Shown here piece by piece: positions 36,143 through 48,773 of a DNA stretch of 64,000 nt. Below the pieces are notes generated by a model, which saw only the letters and a program-made list of their open reading frames with translations, was not told the DNA's origin and ran no database searches. Each line of letters starts with the position of its first letter. Position 1 is the first letter of the stretch. This DNA comes from Strongylocentrotus purpuratus (taxonomy: Eukaryota > Echinodermata > Echinoidea > Camarodonta > Strongylocentrotidae): NCBI RefSeq assembly GCF_000002235.5, contig NW_022145601.1, positions 2,678,016 to 2,742,015 of the forward strand, in the 5' to 3' direction. A program made the translations under genes and the position numbers.

Positions 36143-37268
36143 ACGATGAAACGAGGCTCATCTAAGATATTGCCCCTCTTGCTTCTACTTCCTGTACACG
36201 GGTATGTTGATGTTCCTAGATATTGTATTTCTTAACGATGTTTCAAGCAAACTCAAAATTTTATTCTAATTTTCCACAAAGCTGTCGTTCCAAAAATGTC
36301 AATTGGTAGGTAGACGTAGTCAGGTAGTGGTGTTTTCCCCCGTACCAATAACCTGAAGCAAAGATTGCTTTTCCTCGTCGTAAGTCGAAAAGGTGCACTG
36401 TTTTATTGATACCAACTTCCTCAAAGTGCAATGAAAGATGTAAATCGTTCGTCACAAGCCCGTGAAATGTATTGAAATGCACTTGACTCGTTCCGTTTTA
36501 ATTGTTACTGGCATGATGTCATACTTAAATTCGGCTTTGTACGCGTACCTGACAAAATTTACCATTCAAATGATACGAATCAGATTATTTGAACTCAAAT
36601 TCAATGCTTGGGAGCTTGGTTCATTGCACGTAAATACATGTTATTTGCAAGTCACCCTACTCAACTTGATGCATAATTACTTTTGTTATGGATTCTTGCT
36701 TCATGTAAATAACATAAAGCTACTATATGTTTACAGTTCTGGGATAGGTGCAGCGGAAGCACCGAGGAGATAACTATGTTCGAATCGGTCAAATCAAGAT
36801 AATATGGTTCTCACACGACAAGGACAACAATTATTTGACTGACTTAGAATAAATATTAATATAATAAGGCATTGGGGCCCGCCAGGTAAATTTAATTTGT
36901 TTGTCTTTTGTTTTGAAACTTCAGATTCTAATTCGTTTGTTAAAAGATTGCTGGTGTACGTTTAGCATTCAGTCTATTTCAGTGATGAGGTCGTTTTGTA
37001 GTATTATAAAGGTATTTGCCAGTAGGTTCAAAACTTGGTTGGTCCAAACTCCAGGAATATATTCGTCGGGAAACAGTGCGCATCATTCTATGTGTATTCT
37101 AACTTTTGCAATTCGTTCATGTTAGTTTCTTCAATGTGTTATAGAGGGACGGTCCCTTTAACATTTATCCATCTGTACCAGTGAACAACTCATTTCCATT
37201 TTGTATGGAAAATTAATCAATTGAATTCAATTCAATTCAATGATATTGCAAACTTTCCGGTCGTCCAG
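35097..37268 (-). repeat. Duplicated leader block, gene A copy (uninterrupted)
   Basis: Homologous to 5154-5199 plus 9138-11085. It runs from the intron 1 segment AATACGCCATGGCTGAAAAG through the leader exon (36049-36142) and about 1.1 kb of 5' flank to the ATTGCAAACTTTCCGGTCGT segment. At 35140-35147 it preserves the pre-insertion junction (GCATTATT followed by GGGGGATATAG) where the gene B copy has a LINE. Near 37163-37240 it has about 75 bp absent from the other copy, including repeated AATTC units. The flank upstream of 36142 is the best candidate for gene A's promoter. Confidence 0.88.
36049..36142 (-). CDS. Gene A exon 1: signal peptide leader
   Basis: Ninety-four coding bases start at a tandem ATG ATG at 36142 and end in CAA G before a GTAAAA donor, which is phase 1 as needed by exon 2. 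The peptide begins MMDILHRI, has a Met/Leu/Ile/Val core and ends near SLHGDTLQ, a typical secretory signal with likely cleavage after HG. The first ATG is chosen as longest; the second and a later Met are possible starts. The twin of this exon lies at 9918-10011 and differs by only a few residues. The assignment to gene A rests on phase, strand, order and the matching arrangement in gene B; no transcript is visible here. Confidence 0.8.
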
Positions 37269-37317
37269 CCATCACATACTAGCACGAGCACACGCCCACA
37301 CTAATTTACGCAAGCGT

Positions 37318-37324
37318 GCGCAAT

Positions 37325-37369
<45 letters not shown>

Positions 37370-37386
37370 ACACACGCACGCACACC
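37318..37386. repeat. CG/CA alternating microsatellite
   Basis: CGCGCGCG followed by a long CA run and ACGCACGC units forms an alternating pyrimidine-purine tract just left of the minisatellite. The stretch 37387-37579 between them is unremarkable, with a purine-rich segment at 37450-37510. Confidence 0.9.
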
Positions 37387-37579
37387 ATGTATTTATGCAT
37401 GTATTAAAAGTATAAAATGGTCTACGTAAGGGTTATATAAGGATTTATACAGAGAGGGAGTAAGAGGTAAAGCGAAAGAGAAGGAAATGGATAGGGAAGA
37501 GAGAAAATGACGAGAAATTAAACTCCTAGACCGCTTCCAACACCTCTTAGGGAAGTCAATTTAAATTTTCAGAGTAAAA

Positions 37580-40500
37580 CCAGAGGTTGAGGTAGGGTTG
37601 AGGGGTGGTGGAGGGGTGGTGGAAGTAGGGGTGAGGGGTGGTGGAGGTAGGGTGGAAGTGTGGTGGATGTAGGGTGGAGTGGTGGTAGAGGTAGGTTGGA
37701 GTGGTGGTAGAGGTAGGTTGGAGGGATGGTGGAGGTAGGGTAGATGGGTGGTAGAGGGAGGGTAGAGGGGGGGGTCGAGGTTGGGTGGAGAGGTGTTCGA
37801 GGTAGGATTGAGAGGTGATAGAAGTGGGGGTGTAAGAGGTAGGGTAGATGGAGGGATGGTAGAGGTAGGGTGGATGGAGGGGAGGTAGAGGTAGGGTGGA
37901 TGGAGGAGAGGTAGGGTGGATGGAGGAGAGGTAGAGGTAGGGTGGATGGAGGAGAGGTAGGGTGGATGAAGGAGAGGAAAGGTGGAAGGGGAGAGGAAAG
38001 GTGGAAGGAGGAGAGGTAGGGTAGAGGGAGGAGAGGTAGGGTGGATAATAAAGAGGTAGGGTGGATGGAGGAGAGGTAGGGTGCAAGGAGGAGAGGTAGG
38101 GTGGGTGGAGGAGAGGTAGGGTGGATGGAGGAGAGGTAGGGTGGATGGAGGAGAGGAAAGGTGGAAGGAGGAGAGGTAAAGTGGATGGAGGAGAGGTAGG
38201 GTAGAGGGAGGAGAGGTAGGGTGGATAATAAAGAGGTAGGGTGGATGGAGGAGAGGTAGGGTGCAAGGAGGAGAGGTAGGGTGGGTGGAGGAGAGGTAGA
38301 GTAGAGGGAGGAGAGGTAGGGTGGATAATAAAGAGGTAGGGTGGATGGAGGAGAGGTAGGGTGCAAGGAGGAGAGGTAGGGTGGGTGGAGGAGAGGTAGG
38401 GTGGATGGAGGAGAGGTAGGGTGGATGGAGGAGAGGAAAGGTGGAAGGAGGAGAGGTAAAGTGGATGGAGGAGAGGTAGGGTAGAGGGAGGAGAGGTAGG
38501 GTGGATAATAAAGAGGTAGGGTGGATGGAGGAGAGGTAGGGTGCAAGGAGGAGAGGTAGGGTGGGTGGAGGAGAGGTAGGGTGGATGGAGGAGAGGTAGG
38601 GTGGATGGAGGAGAGGTAGGGTAGATGGAGGAGAGGTAGGGTGGATGGAGGAGAGGTAAAGTGGATGGAGGAGAGGAAAGGTGGAAGGAGGAGAGGTAAA
38701 GTGGATGGAGGAGAGGTAGGGTAGAGGGAGGAGAGGTAGGGTGGATGGTAAAGAGGTAGGGTGGATGGAGGAGAGGTAGGGTTGATGGTAGAGATGTAGA
38801 TTGGATGGTAAAGAGGTAGGATAGATGGACGAGAGGTAGGGTCTAGGGAGGTGAAATGGGTTGGTGGTGGAGGTAGGGTGGATGGAGGAGGGGTTGGGTA
38901 GATGGAGGAGAGGTAGGGTGGAAGTGTGGTGGATGTAGGGTGGAGTGGTGGTAGAGGTAGGTTGGAGTGGTGGTAGAGGTAGGTTGGAGGGATGGTGGAG
39001 GTAGGGTAGATGGGTGGTAGAGGGAGGGTAGAGGGGGGGGGTCGAGATTGGGTGGAGAGGTGTTCGAGGTAGGATTGAGAGGTGGTAGAAGTGGGGGTGT
39101 AAGAGGTAGGGTAGATGGAGGGATGGTAGAGGTAGGGTGGATGGAGGGGAGGTAGAGGTAGGGTGGATGGAGGAGAGGTAGGGTGGATGGAGGAGAGGTA
39201 GAGGTAGGGTGGATGGAGGAGAGGTAGGGTGGATGAAGGAGAGGAAAGGTGGAAGGGGAGAGGAAAGGTGGAAGGAGGAGAGGTAGGGTAGAGGGAGGAG
39301 AGGTAGGGTGGATAATAAAGAGGTAGGGTGGATGGGGGAGAGGTAGGGTGCAAGGAGGAGAGGTAGGGTGGGTGGAGGAGAGGTAGGGTGGATGGAGGAG
39401 AGGTAGGGTGGATGGAGGAGAGGAAAGGTGGAAGGAGGAGAGGTAAAGTGGATGGAGGAGAGGTAGGGTAGAGGGAGGAGAGGTAGGGTGGATAATAAAG
39501 AGGTAGGGTGGATGGAGGAGAGGTAGGGTGCAAGGAGGAGAGGTAGGGTGGGTGGAGGAGAGGTAGGGTAGAGGGAGGAGAGGTAGGGTGGATAATAAAG
39601 AGGTAGGGTGGATGGAGGAGAGGTAGGGTGCAAGGAGGAGAGGTAGGGTGGGTGGAGGAGAGGTAGGGTGGATGGAGGAGAGGTAGGGTGGATGGAGGAG
39701 AGGAAAGGTGGAAGGAGGAGAGGTAAAGTGGATGGAGGAGAGGTAGGGTAGAGGGAGGAGAGGTAGGGTGGATAATAAAGAGGTAGGGTGGATGGAGGAG
39801 AGGTAGGGTGCAAGGAGGAGAGGTAGGGTGGGTGGAGGAGAGGTAGGGTGGATGGAGGAGAGGTAGGGTGGATGGAGGAGAGGTAGGGTAGATGGAGGAG
39901 AGGTAGGGTGGATGGAGGAGAGGTAAAGTGGATGGAGGAGAGGAAAGGTGGAAGGAGGAGAGGTAAAGTGGATGGAGGAGAGGTAGGGTAGAGGGAGGAG
40001 AGGTAGGGTGGATGGTAAAGAGGTAGGGTGGATGGAGGAGCGGTAGGGTTGATGGTAGAGATGTAGATTGGATGGTAAAGAGGTAGGATAGATGGACGAG
40101 AGGTAGGGTCTAGGGAGGTGAAATGGGTTGGTGGTGGAGGTAGGGTGGATGGAGGAGGGGTTGGGTAGATGGAGGAGAGGTAGGGTGGATGGAGGAGAGT
40201 TAGGGTGGATGGAGGAGAGGTAGGGTTGATGGTAGAGAGGCAGGGTGGATGGAGGAGAGGTAGGAAGGAGAGGAGGTAGAGGTAGGGTGGATGGAGGAGA
40301 GGTAGGGTAGATGGAGGAGAGGTAGAGTCGATGGAGGAGAGGTAGGGTGGATGGGTGGTAAAGGTATAGTGGATGGAGGAGAGGTAGAGTGGATGGAGGA
40401 GAGGTAGGAAGAAGGGGAGGTAGAGGTAGGATGGATGGAGGGGAGGTAGAGGTAGGGTAGATGGAGGAGAGGTAGATAGGATGGAGGAGAGGTAGGTTAG

Positions 40501-43500
40501 ATGGAGGAGAGGTAGGGTGGATGGAGGAGAGGTAAAGTGAATGGTGGAGAAGTAGGGTAGATGGAGGAAAGGTAGGAAGGAGAGGAGGTAGAGGTAGGGT
40601 GGATGGAGGAGAGGTAGGGTAGATGGAGGAGAGGTAGGGTGGATGGGTGGTAAAGGTATAGTGGATGGAGGAGAGGTAGAGTCGATGGAGGAGAGGTAGG
40701 AAGGAGGGGAGGTAGAGGTATGGTGGAAAGAGGAGAGGTAGAGTGGATGGAGGAGAGGTAGGAAGAAGGGGAGGTAGAGGTAGGATGGATGGAGGGGTGG
40801 TAGAGGTAGGTTGGATGGAGGGGTGGTAGGGTTTAGTGAGGAGAGATGGGTACGTGGGAGGTAGGTTGGATGGAGGAGAAGTAGGGTGGATGGAGGTAGG
40901 GTGGATGGAGGGGTGGTAGAGGTAGGATGGAGGGAGGGGCGGTATAGGTAGGTTATAGGAGGAGAGGTAGGGTCTAGGGAGGTGAAATGGGTTGGTGGTG
41001 GAGGTAGGGTGGATGGAGGAGGGGTAGGGTGGAGGGAGGAGAGGTAGGGTGGAGGAAGGAGAGGTACAATGAAGAGTGGAGGGAGGTGAGGAAAGGTGGA
41101 AGGAGGAGATGAAAGGTTGAGGGAGGAGAGGTAGGGTGGATGGAGGAGAGGTAGGGTAGATGGAGGAGAGGTAGGTGGATGGAGGAGAGGTAGGGTAGAT
41201 GGAGGAGAGGTAGGGTGGATGGGCGGTAAAGGTATAGTGGATGGAGGAGAGGTAGAGTCGATGGAGGAGAGGTAGGAAGGAGGGGAGGTAGAGGTAGGGT
41301 GGAAAGAGGAGAGGTAGAGTGGATGGAGGAGAGGTAGGAAGAAGGGGAGGTAGAGGTAGGATGGATGGAGGGGTGGTAGAGGTAGGGTGGATGGAGGGGT
41401 GGTAGGGTTTAGTGAGGAGAGATGGGTACGTGGGAGGTAGGTTGGATGGAGGAGAGGTAGGGTGGATGGAGGTAGGGTGGATGGAGGGGTGGTAGAGGTA
41501 GGATGGAGGGAGGGGCGGTATAGGTAGGTTATAGGGAGGAGAGGTAGGGTCTAGGGAGGTGAAATGGGTTGGTGGTGGAGGTAGGGTGGATGGAGGAGAG
41601 GTAGGGTGGATGGAGGAGGGGTAGGGTGGATGGAGGAGAGGTAGGGTAGATGGAGGAGAGGTAGGGTGCAAGGAGGAGAGGTAGGGTGGATGGAGGAGAG
41701 GAAAGGTGGAACGAGGAGAGGTGAAGTGGATGGAGGAGAGGTAGGGTAGAGGGAGGAGAGGTAGGGTGGATGGAGGAGAGGTAGGGTTGATGGTAGAGAT
41801 GTAGATTGGATGGTAAAGAGTTGGATAGATGGACGAGAGGTAGGGTCTAGGGAGGTGAAATGGGTTGGTGGTGGAGGTAGGGTGGATGGAGGAGGGGTAG
41901 GGTGGATGGAGGAGAGGTAGGGTGGATGGAGGAGAGGTAGGGTGGATGGAGGAGAGGTAGGGTGGATGGCGGAGAAGTAGGGTGGATGGAGGAGGGTTGG
42001 GTGGATGGAGGAGAGGTAGGGTGGATGGAGGAGAGGTAGGGTGGATGGAGGAGGGGTTGGGTAGATGGAGGAGAGGTAGGGTGGATGGAGGAGATGTAGG
42101 GTGGATGGAGGAGAGGTAGGGTTGATGGTAGAGAGGCAGGGTGGATGGAGGAGAGGTAGGAAGGAGAGGAGGTAGAGGTAGGGTGGATGGAGGAGAGGTA
42201 GGGTAGATGGAGGAGAGGTAGAGTCGATGGGTGGTAAAGGTATAGTGGATTGAGGAGAGGTAGAGTCGATGGAGGAGAGGTAGGAAGAAGGGGAGGTAAA
42301 GGTAGGGTGGAAAGAGGAGAGGTAGAGTGGATGGAGGAGAGGTAGGTTGGATGGAGGAGAGGTAGGGTGGATGGAGGAGAGGTAGGGTAGATGGAGGAGA
42401 GGTAGGGTGGATGGAGGAGGGGTTGGGTAGATGGAGGAGAGGTAGGGTAGATGGAGAAGAGGTAAGGTAGATGGAGGAGAGGTAAAGTGAATGGTGGAGA
42501 GGTAGGGTAGATGGAGGAAGGTAGGAAGGAGAGAAGGTAGAGGTAGGGTAGATGGAGGAGAAGTAGGGTGGATGGGTGGTAAAGGTATAGTGGATGGAGG
42601 AGAGGTAGAGTCGATGGAGGAGAGGTAGGAAGGAGGGGAGGTAGAGGTAGGGTGGAAAGAGGAGAGGTAGAGTGGATGGAGGAGGGGTAGGGTCTAGGGA
42701 GGTGAAATTGGTTGGTGGTGGAGGTAGGGTGAATGGAGGAAGGGTAGGGTAGATGGAGGAGAGGTAGGATAGATGGACGAGAGGTAGGGTCTAAGGAGGT
42801 GAAATGGGTTGGTGGTGGAGGTAGGGTGGATGGAGGAGGGGTAGGGTGGATGGAGGAGAGGTAGGGTGGATGGAGGAGAGGTAGGGTGGATGGAGGAGAG
42901 GTAGGGTGGATGGAGGAGGGTTGGGTGGATGGAGGAGAGGTAGGGTGGATGGAGGAGAGGTAGGGTGGATGGAGGAGGGGTTGGGTAGATGGAGGAGAGG
43001 TAGGGTGGATGGAGGAGAGGTAAGGTAGATGGAGGAGAGGTAGGGTTGATGGTAGAGAGGCAGGGTGGATGGAGGAGAGGTAGGAAGGAGAGGAGGTAGA
43101 GGTAGGGTGGATGGAGGAGAGGTAGGGTAGATGGAGGAGAGGTAGAGTCGATGGGTGGTAAAGGTATAGTGGATGGAGGAGAGGTAGAGTCGATGGAGGA
43201 GAGGTAGGAAGGAGGGGAGGTAAAGGTAGGGTGGAAAGAGGAGAGGTAGAGTGGATGGAGGAGAGGTAGGAAGAAGGGGAGGTAGAGGTAGGATGGATGG
43301 AGGGGAGGTAGAGGTAGGGTAGATGGAGGAGACGTAGATTGGATGGAGGAGAGGTAGGGTGGATGGAGGAGAGGTAGGGTGGATGGAGGAGAGGTAGGGT
43401 AGATGGAGGAGAGGTAGGGTGGATGGAGGAGAGGTAGGGTGGATGGAGGAGAGGTAGGGTGGATGGAGGAGAGGTAGGGTAGATGGAGAAGAGGTAAGGT

Positions 43501-46500
43501 AGATGGAGGAGAGGTAGGGTGGATGGAGGAGAGGTAGGGTGGATGGAGGAGGGATAGGGTGGATGGAGGAGAGGTAGGGTGGATGGAGGAGAGGTAGGGT
43601 GGATGGAGGAGGGATAGGGTGGATGGAGGAGAGGTAAGGTGGATGGAGGAGAGGTAGGGTGGATGGAGGAGAGGTAGGGTGGATGGAGGAGGGATAGGGT
43701 GGATGGAGGAGAGGTAGGGTGGATGGAGGAGAGGTAGGGTAGATAGAGGAGAGGTAGGTTGGATGGAGGAGAGGTAGGGTGGATGGAGGAGGGGTAGGGT
43801 GGATGGAGGAGGGATAGGGTGGATGGAGGAGAGGTAGGGTGGATGGAGGAGAGGAAGGGTGGATGGAGGAGGGGTAGGGTGGATGGAGGAGGGATAGGGT
43901 GGATGGAGGAGAGGTAGGGTGGATGGAGGAGAGGTAGGGTGGATGGAGGAGGGGTAGGGTGGATGGAGGAGGGGTAGGGTGGATGGAGGAGGGATAGGGT
44001 GGATGGAGGAGAGGTAGGGTAGATGGAGAAGAGGTAAGGTGGATGGAGGAGAGGTAGGGTGGATGGAGGAGAGGTAGGGTGGATGGAGGAGGGATAGGGT
44101 GGATGGAGGAGAGGTAGGGTGGATGGAGGAGAGGTAGGGTAGATAGAGGAGAGGTAGGTTGGATGGAGGAGAGGTAGGGTGGATGGAGGAGGGGTAGGGT
44201 GGATGGAGGAGAGGTAGGGTGGATGGAGGAGAGGTAGGGTAGATAGAGGAGAGGTAGGGTGGATGGAGGAGAGGTAGGGTAGATGGAGAAGAGGTAAGGT
44301 AGATGGAGGAGAGGTAAAGTGAATGGTGGAGAGGTAGGGTAGATGGAGGAGAGGTAGGAAGAAGGGGTGGTAGAGGTAGGATGGAGGGAGGGGCGGTATA
44401 GGTAGGTTATAGGGAGGAGAGGTAGGGTCTAGGGAGGTGAAATAGGTTGGTGGTGGAGGTAGGGTGGATGGAGGAGGGGTAGGGTGGAGGGAGGAGAGGT
44501 AGAGTGGATGGAGGAGAGGTAGGAAGAAGGGGAGGTAGAGGTAGGATGGATGGAGGGGTGGTAGAGGTAGGTTGGAAGGAGGGGTGGTAGGGTTTAGTGA
44601 GGAGAGATGGGTACGTGGGAGGTAGGTTGGATGGAGGAGAGGTAGGGTGGATGGAGGTAGGGTGGATGGAGGGGTGGTAGAGGTAGGATGGAGGGAGGGG
44701 CGGCATAGGTAGGTTATAGGGAGGAGAGGTAGGGTCTAGGGAGGTGAAATAGGTTGGTGGTGGAGGTAGGGTGGATGGAGGAGGGGTAGGGTGGAGGGAG
44801 GAGAGGTAGGGTGGAGGAAGGAGAGGTACAATGAAGAGTGGAGGGAGGTGAGGAAAGGTGGAAGGAGGAGATGAAAGGTTGAGGGAGGAGAGGTAGGGTG
44901 GATGGAGGAGAGGTAGGGTAGATGGAGGAGAGGTAGGTGGATGGAGGAGAGGTAGGGTAGATGGAGGAGAGGTAGGGTGGATGGGTGGTAAAGGTATAGT
45001 GGATGGAGGAGAGGTAGAGTCGATGGAGGAGAGGTAGGAAGGAGGGGAGGTAGAGGTAGGGTGGAAAGAGGAGAGGTAGAGTGGATGGAGGAGAGGTAGG
45101 AAGAAGGGGAGGTAGAGGTAGGATGGATGGAGGGGTGGTAGAGGTAGGGTGGATGGAGGGGTGGTAGGGTTTAGTGAGGAGACATGGGTACGTGGGAGGT
45201 AGGTTGGATGGAGGAGAGGTAGGGTGGATGGAGGTAGGGTGGATGGAGGGGTGGTAGAGGTAGGATGGAGGGAGGGGCGGTATAGGTAGGTTATAGGGAG
45301 GAGAGGTAGGGTCTAGGGAGGTGAAATGGGTTGGTGGTGGAGGTAGGATGGATGGAGGAGGGTTAGGGTGGAGGGAGGAGAGGTAGGGTGGATGGAGGAG
45401 AGGTAGGGTAGATGGAGGAGAGGTAGGTGGATGGAGGAGAGATAGGGTGGATGGAGGAGGGGTAGGGTGGAGGGAGGAGAGGTAGGGTGGAGGGAGGAGA
45501 GGTAGGGTCTAGGGAGGTGAAATGGGTTGGTGGTGGAGGTAGGGTGAATGGAGGAAGGGTAGGGTAGATGGAGGAGAGGTAGGGTGGATGGAGGAGAGGT
45601 AGGGTAGATGGAGGAGAGGTAGGGTGCAAGGAGGAGAGGTAGGGTGGATGGAGGAGAGGTAGGGAGGGTGGATGGAGGAGAGGTAGGGTGGATGGAGGAG
45701 GGGTAGGGTAGATGGAGGATAGGTAGGGTGGATGGAGGAGAGGTAGGGTGCAAGGAGGAGAGGTAGGGTGGATGGAGGAGAGGAAAGGTGGAAGGAGGAG
45801 AGGTGAAGTGGATGGAGGAGAGGTAGGGTAGAGGGAGGAGAGGTAGGGTGGATGGAGGAGAGGTAGGGTTGATGGTAGAGATGTAGATTGGATGGTAAAG
45901 AGGTAGGATAGATGGACGAGAGGTAGGGTCTAGGGAGGTGAAATGGGTTGGTGGTGGAGGTAGGGTGGATGGAGGAGGGGTAGGGTGGATGGAGGAGAGG
46001 TAGGGTAGATGGAGGAGAGGTAGGGTAGATGGAGAAGAGGTAAGGTAGATGGAGGAGAGGTAAAGTGAATGGTGGAGAGGTAGGGTAGATGGAGGAAGGT
46101 AGGAAGGAGAGGAGGTAGAGGTAGGGTGGATGGAGGAGAGGTAGGGTAGATGGAGGAGAGGTAGGGTGGATGGGTGATAAAGGTATAGTGGATGGAGGAG
46201 AGGTAGAGTCGATGGAGGAGAGGTAAGAAGGAGGGGAGGTAGAGGTAGGGTGGAAAGAGGAGAGGTAGAGTGGATGGAGGAGAGGTAGGAAGAAGGGGAG
46301 GTAGAGGTAGGATGGATGGAGGGGTGGTAGAGGTAGGTTGGATGGAGGGGTGGTAGGGTTTAGTGAGGAGAGATGGGTACGTGGGAGGTAGGTTGGATGG
46401 AGGAGAAGTAGGGTGGATGGAGGAGAGGTAGGGTGGATGGAGGGGTGGTAGAGGTAGGATGGAGGGAGGGGCGGTATAGGTAGGTTATAGGGAGGAGAGG

Positions 46501-47210
46501 TAGGGTCTAGGGAGGTGAAATGGGTTGGTGGTGGAGGTAGGGTGGATGGAGGAGGGGTAGGGTGGAGGGAGGAGAGGTAGGGTGGAGGAAGGAGAGGTAC
46601 AATGAAGAGTGGAGGGAGGTGAGGTAGGGTGAATGGAGGAAGGGTAGGGTAGATGGAGGAGAGGTAGGGTGCAAGGAGGAGAGGTAGGGTGGATGGAGGA
46701 GAGGTAGGGTGCAAGGAGGAGGGGTAGGGTAGATGGAGGAGAGGTAGGGTGGATGGAGGAGAGGTAGGGTGGATGGAGAGGTGGTAGAGGTAGGGTGGAT
46801 GGAGGAGAGGTAGGGTGGATTTAGGAGAGGTAGGGTTGAAGGAGGAGAGGTAGGGTGGATGGAGGAGAGGTAGAGGTAGGGTGTAAGGAGGAGAGGTAGG
46901 GTGGATGGAGGAGAGGTAGGGTGCAAGGAGGAGGGGTAGGGTAGATGGAGGAGAGGTAGGGTGGATGGAGGAGAGGTAGGGTGGATGGAGAGGTGGTAGA
47001 GGTAGGGTGGATGGAGGAGAGGTAGGGTGGATTTAGGAGAGGTAGGGTGGAAGGAGGAGAGGTAGGGTGGATGGAGAGGTAGGGTGTAAGGAGGAGAGGT
47101 AGGGTTGAAGGAGGAGAGGTAGGGTGGATGGAGGAGAGGTAGGGTCTAGAAGGAGAAATGGGTTGGTAGTGGATGTATGGTGGTGGTAAATGTAGGATGG
47201 TAGTATAATT
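37580..47210. repeat. 9.6-kb G-rich minisatellite, 20-bp unit
   Basis: The plus strand is made of variants of AGGTAGGGTGGATGGAGGAG (20 bp), almost without C. Because 20 is not a multiple of 3, the reading frame rotates through all three frames every 60 bp, and all three minus-strand frames encode the same Pro/Ser/Leu/His-rich 20-residue repeat. This produces long open frames (up to 942 codons at 41671-38843) with no signal of selection for one frame. Higher-order structure exists: a distinctive block with GGAAGTGTGGTGGATGTAGG occurs at about 37643 and 38920, and a spacer with TCTAGGGAGGTGAAATGGG recurs at more than ten irregular places. I treat it as non-coding satellite. Confidence 0.93.
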
Positions 47211-47417
47211 AGGACCATTGAAAGTAGAGGTATGACTGTGTCGGGAAAGGGTACGAGATGAAGGAAGGTAGCTGAAAGACTTTTACATACACAAACACAC
47301 ACATGCTCTCATTATTATTATCTAAAACGTTTGAGAAGCTTATTTTATCGGAAATAAAAACAGAGACAGTAGTAAGCATTTTAAATTACATTTTATCTTT
47401 GAGCATTACATTTTGTA

Positions 47418-48400
47418 TTTCAATTCAATTCGTTTTATTAAACCATTTGAAATAAAAAAATCAATATACAAATTATGCATGTATGAAAATTATTAATACA
47501 GTATAAATGGTCAGGGTGCCCCTAAAAGCCAAGGCTTGATTAATGGGGTGCCCAATACATAAAGAAATATACATACAAAAAACATGAGACACAAAACAAA
47601 CTTAATTAAAATATATAAAAAACATTAAACACTAAACATACAGGCAAAGGGAAATAGAAAAGGGGGAAGTAAGAAAACGTAGGGAGGAAAGATAAAATTA
47701 CATGTTTATTTGACATAGGTAATTATTATTAAACGTTTGAGTTTGGTTTTAAAGGAAGTAAAATTACTGCTGGAAGTTACATCAGAAGGGAGGGAATTCC
47801 ATATTCGAGGACCAACAGATTTAAATGCATTAAGAGTTGACTGATTGAGTGCTAATGGATAATGGAATTTAGAGTGGTAACGGGTATTATACTGATGGTA
47901 ATCTTTATTATACTGAAATAAATTCATTATATTAAGAGGTGCTAAATTACATAACATTAGTTTTCTCATAATCAACAATCAATTTGTAAGCATTGAACCA
48001 ATCGGCTATTTTACATAATTCATTATTGTTCTTTTTCTAACAAAAACATAAAGTTGCGAGCCGTTCTTAGGATTTCATTAAATTTGTTTCGATATTTCTT
48101 ATATTTAATTTCAATGGATTTAGTACGTTTTGGCAAAATAATGTATGTAGACGACTCTTTCTATTAATACACTTTAACAATCCTTGATTTACCCATGGTT
48201 TTTTTTAGCTGTATTGATAACCTTGTATTTTTCTTCTTTACCATTTTACATTTACCATTAAACATTAGTTTGAATACTGCAAGGAATTATTATATGCATC
48301 GTCAATATTGTGTACTGATAATATATCAATCCAATCAAATGAGAGTAATTCTTTATTAAAACTATCAATATTTTCTTGTATTACATCACAAAGGGTAATA
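47418..48400 (-). mobile_element. Internally deleted LINE, minus strand
   Basis: From 48400 downward the minus strand shows the endonuclease-RT linker (FNKELLSFDWIDIL, DDAYNNSLQ), then KPWVNQGLLKCINRKSRL and KKYRNKFNEILRTAR, then jumps directly to the RT palm end DWFNAYKLIVDYEKTN near 47990, and ends with YNTRYHSKFHYP, FKSVGPRIWNSLPSDV and FKTKLKRL (47978-47706). The missing middle would include the catalytic FADD core. A 3' tail of TTGAA-type repeats is at 47418-47435. The 90-codon terminal frame is still open. Confidence 0.82.
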
Positions 48401-48675
48401 ATGACAAATCATTTTATTTATTAATTGAATTACATCTATATTCTTTCTCACAAAATTGGTAATTCGAACATAGAGTTATACATATCGTTACATTATTGCA
48501 ATATGTCATGGGAAATATCAAAATATTATACGAATGACGTATATATGACATTTGCATTTTCGAGAGTTTCAATGGCATTGACATTGTTCAAAACAAATAG
48601 TCTCAGTAAACAGTGTAGAATGCATCACATAATTCAGTTATGAGTATTGTATTGAGACAAACAATGATATTACCC

Positions 48676-48773
48676 AGGGGCGTCAATCCGAAGGCTAGCA
48701 ACTAATTTCAGAAGTGTATGTATACAGAACATAATAATGGAATGTTTGCTCCCACCGATGGATTGACGCCCCT
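48676..48773. repeat. 98-bp palindromic MITE-like element
   Basis: It starts AGGGGCGTCAATCC and ends GGATTGACGCCCCT, a perfect 14-bp inverted repeat resembling the ends of the hAT-like element at 32219-34410. ACCC or CCCA next to both ends may be a short target duplication. The interior has no coding capacity. Confidence 0.75.

Noticed and set aside
38843-41671. A 942-codon Pro/Ser-rich open frame on the minus strand
   Set aside because: It lies wholly in the 20-bp minisatellite; equivalent frames are open in the other two minus-strand registers and encode the same repeat, so openness comes from the unit, not from selection on a protein.
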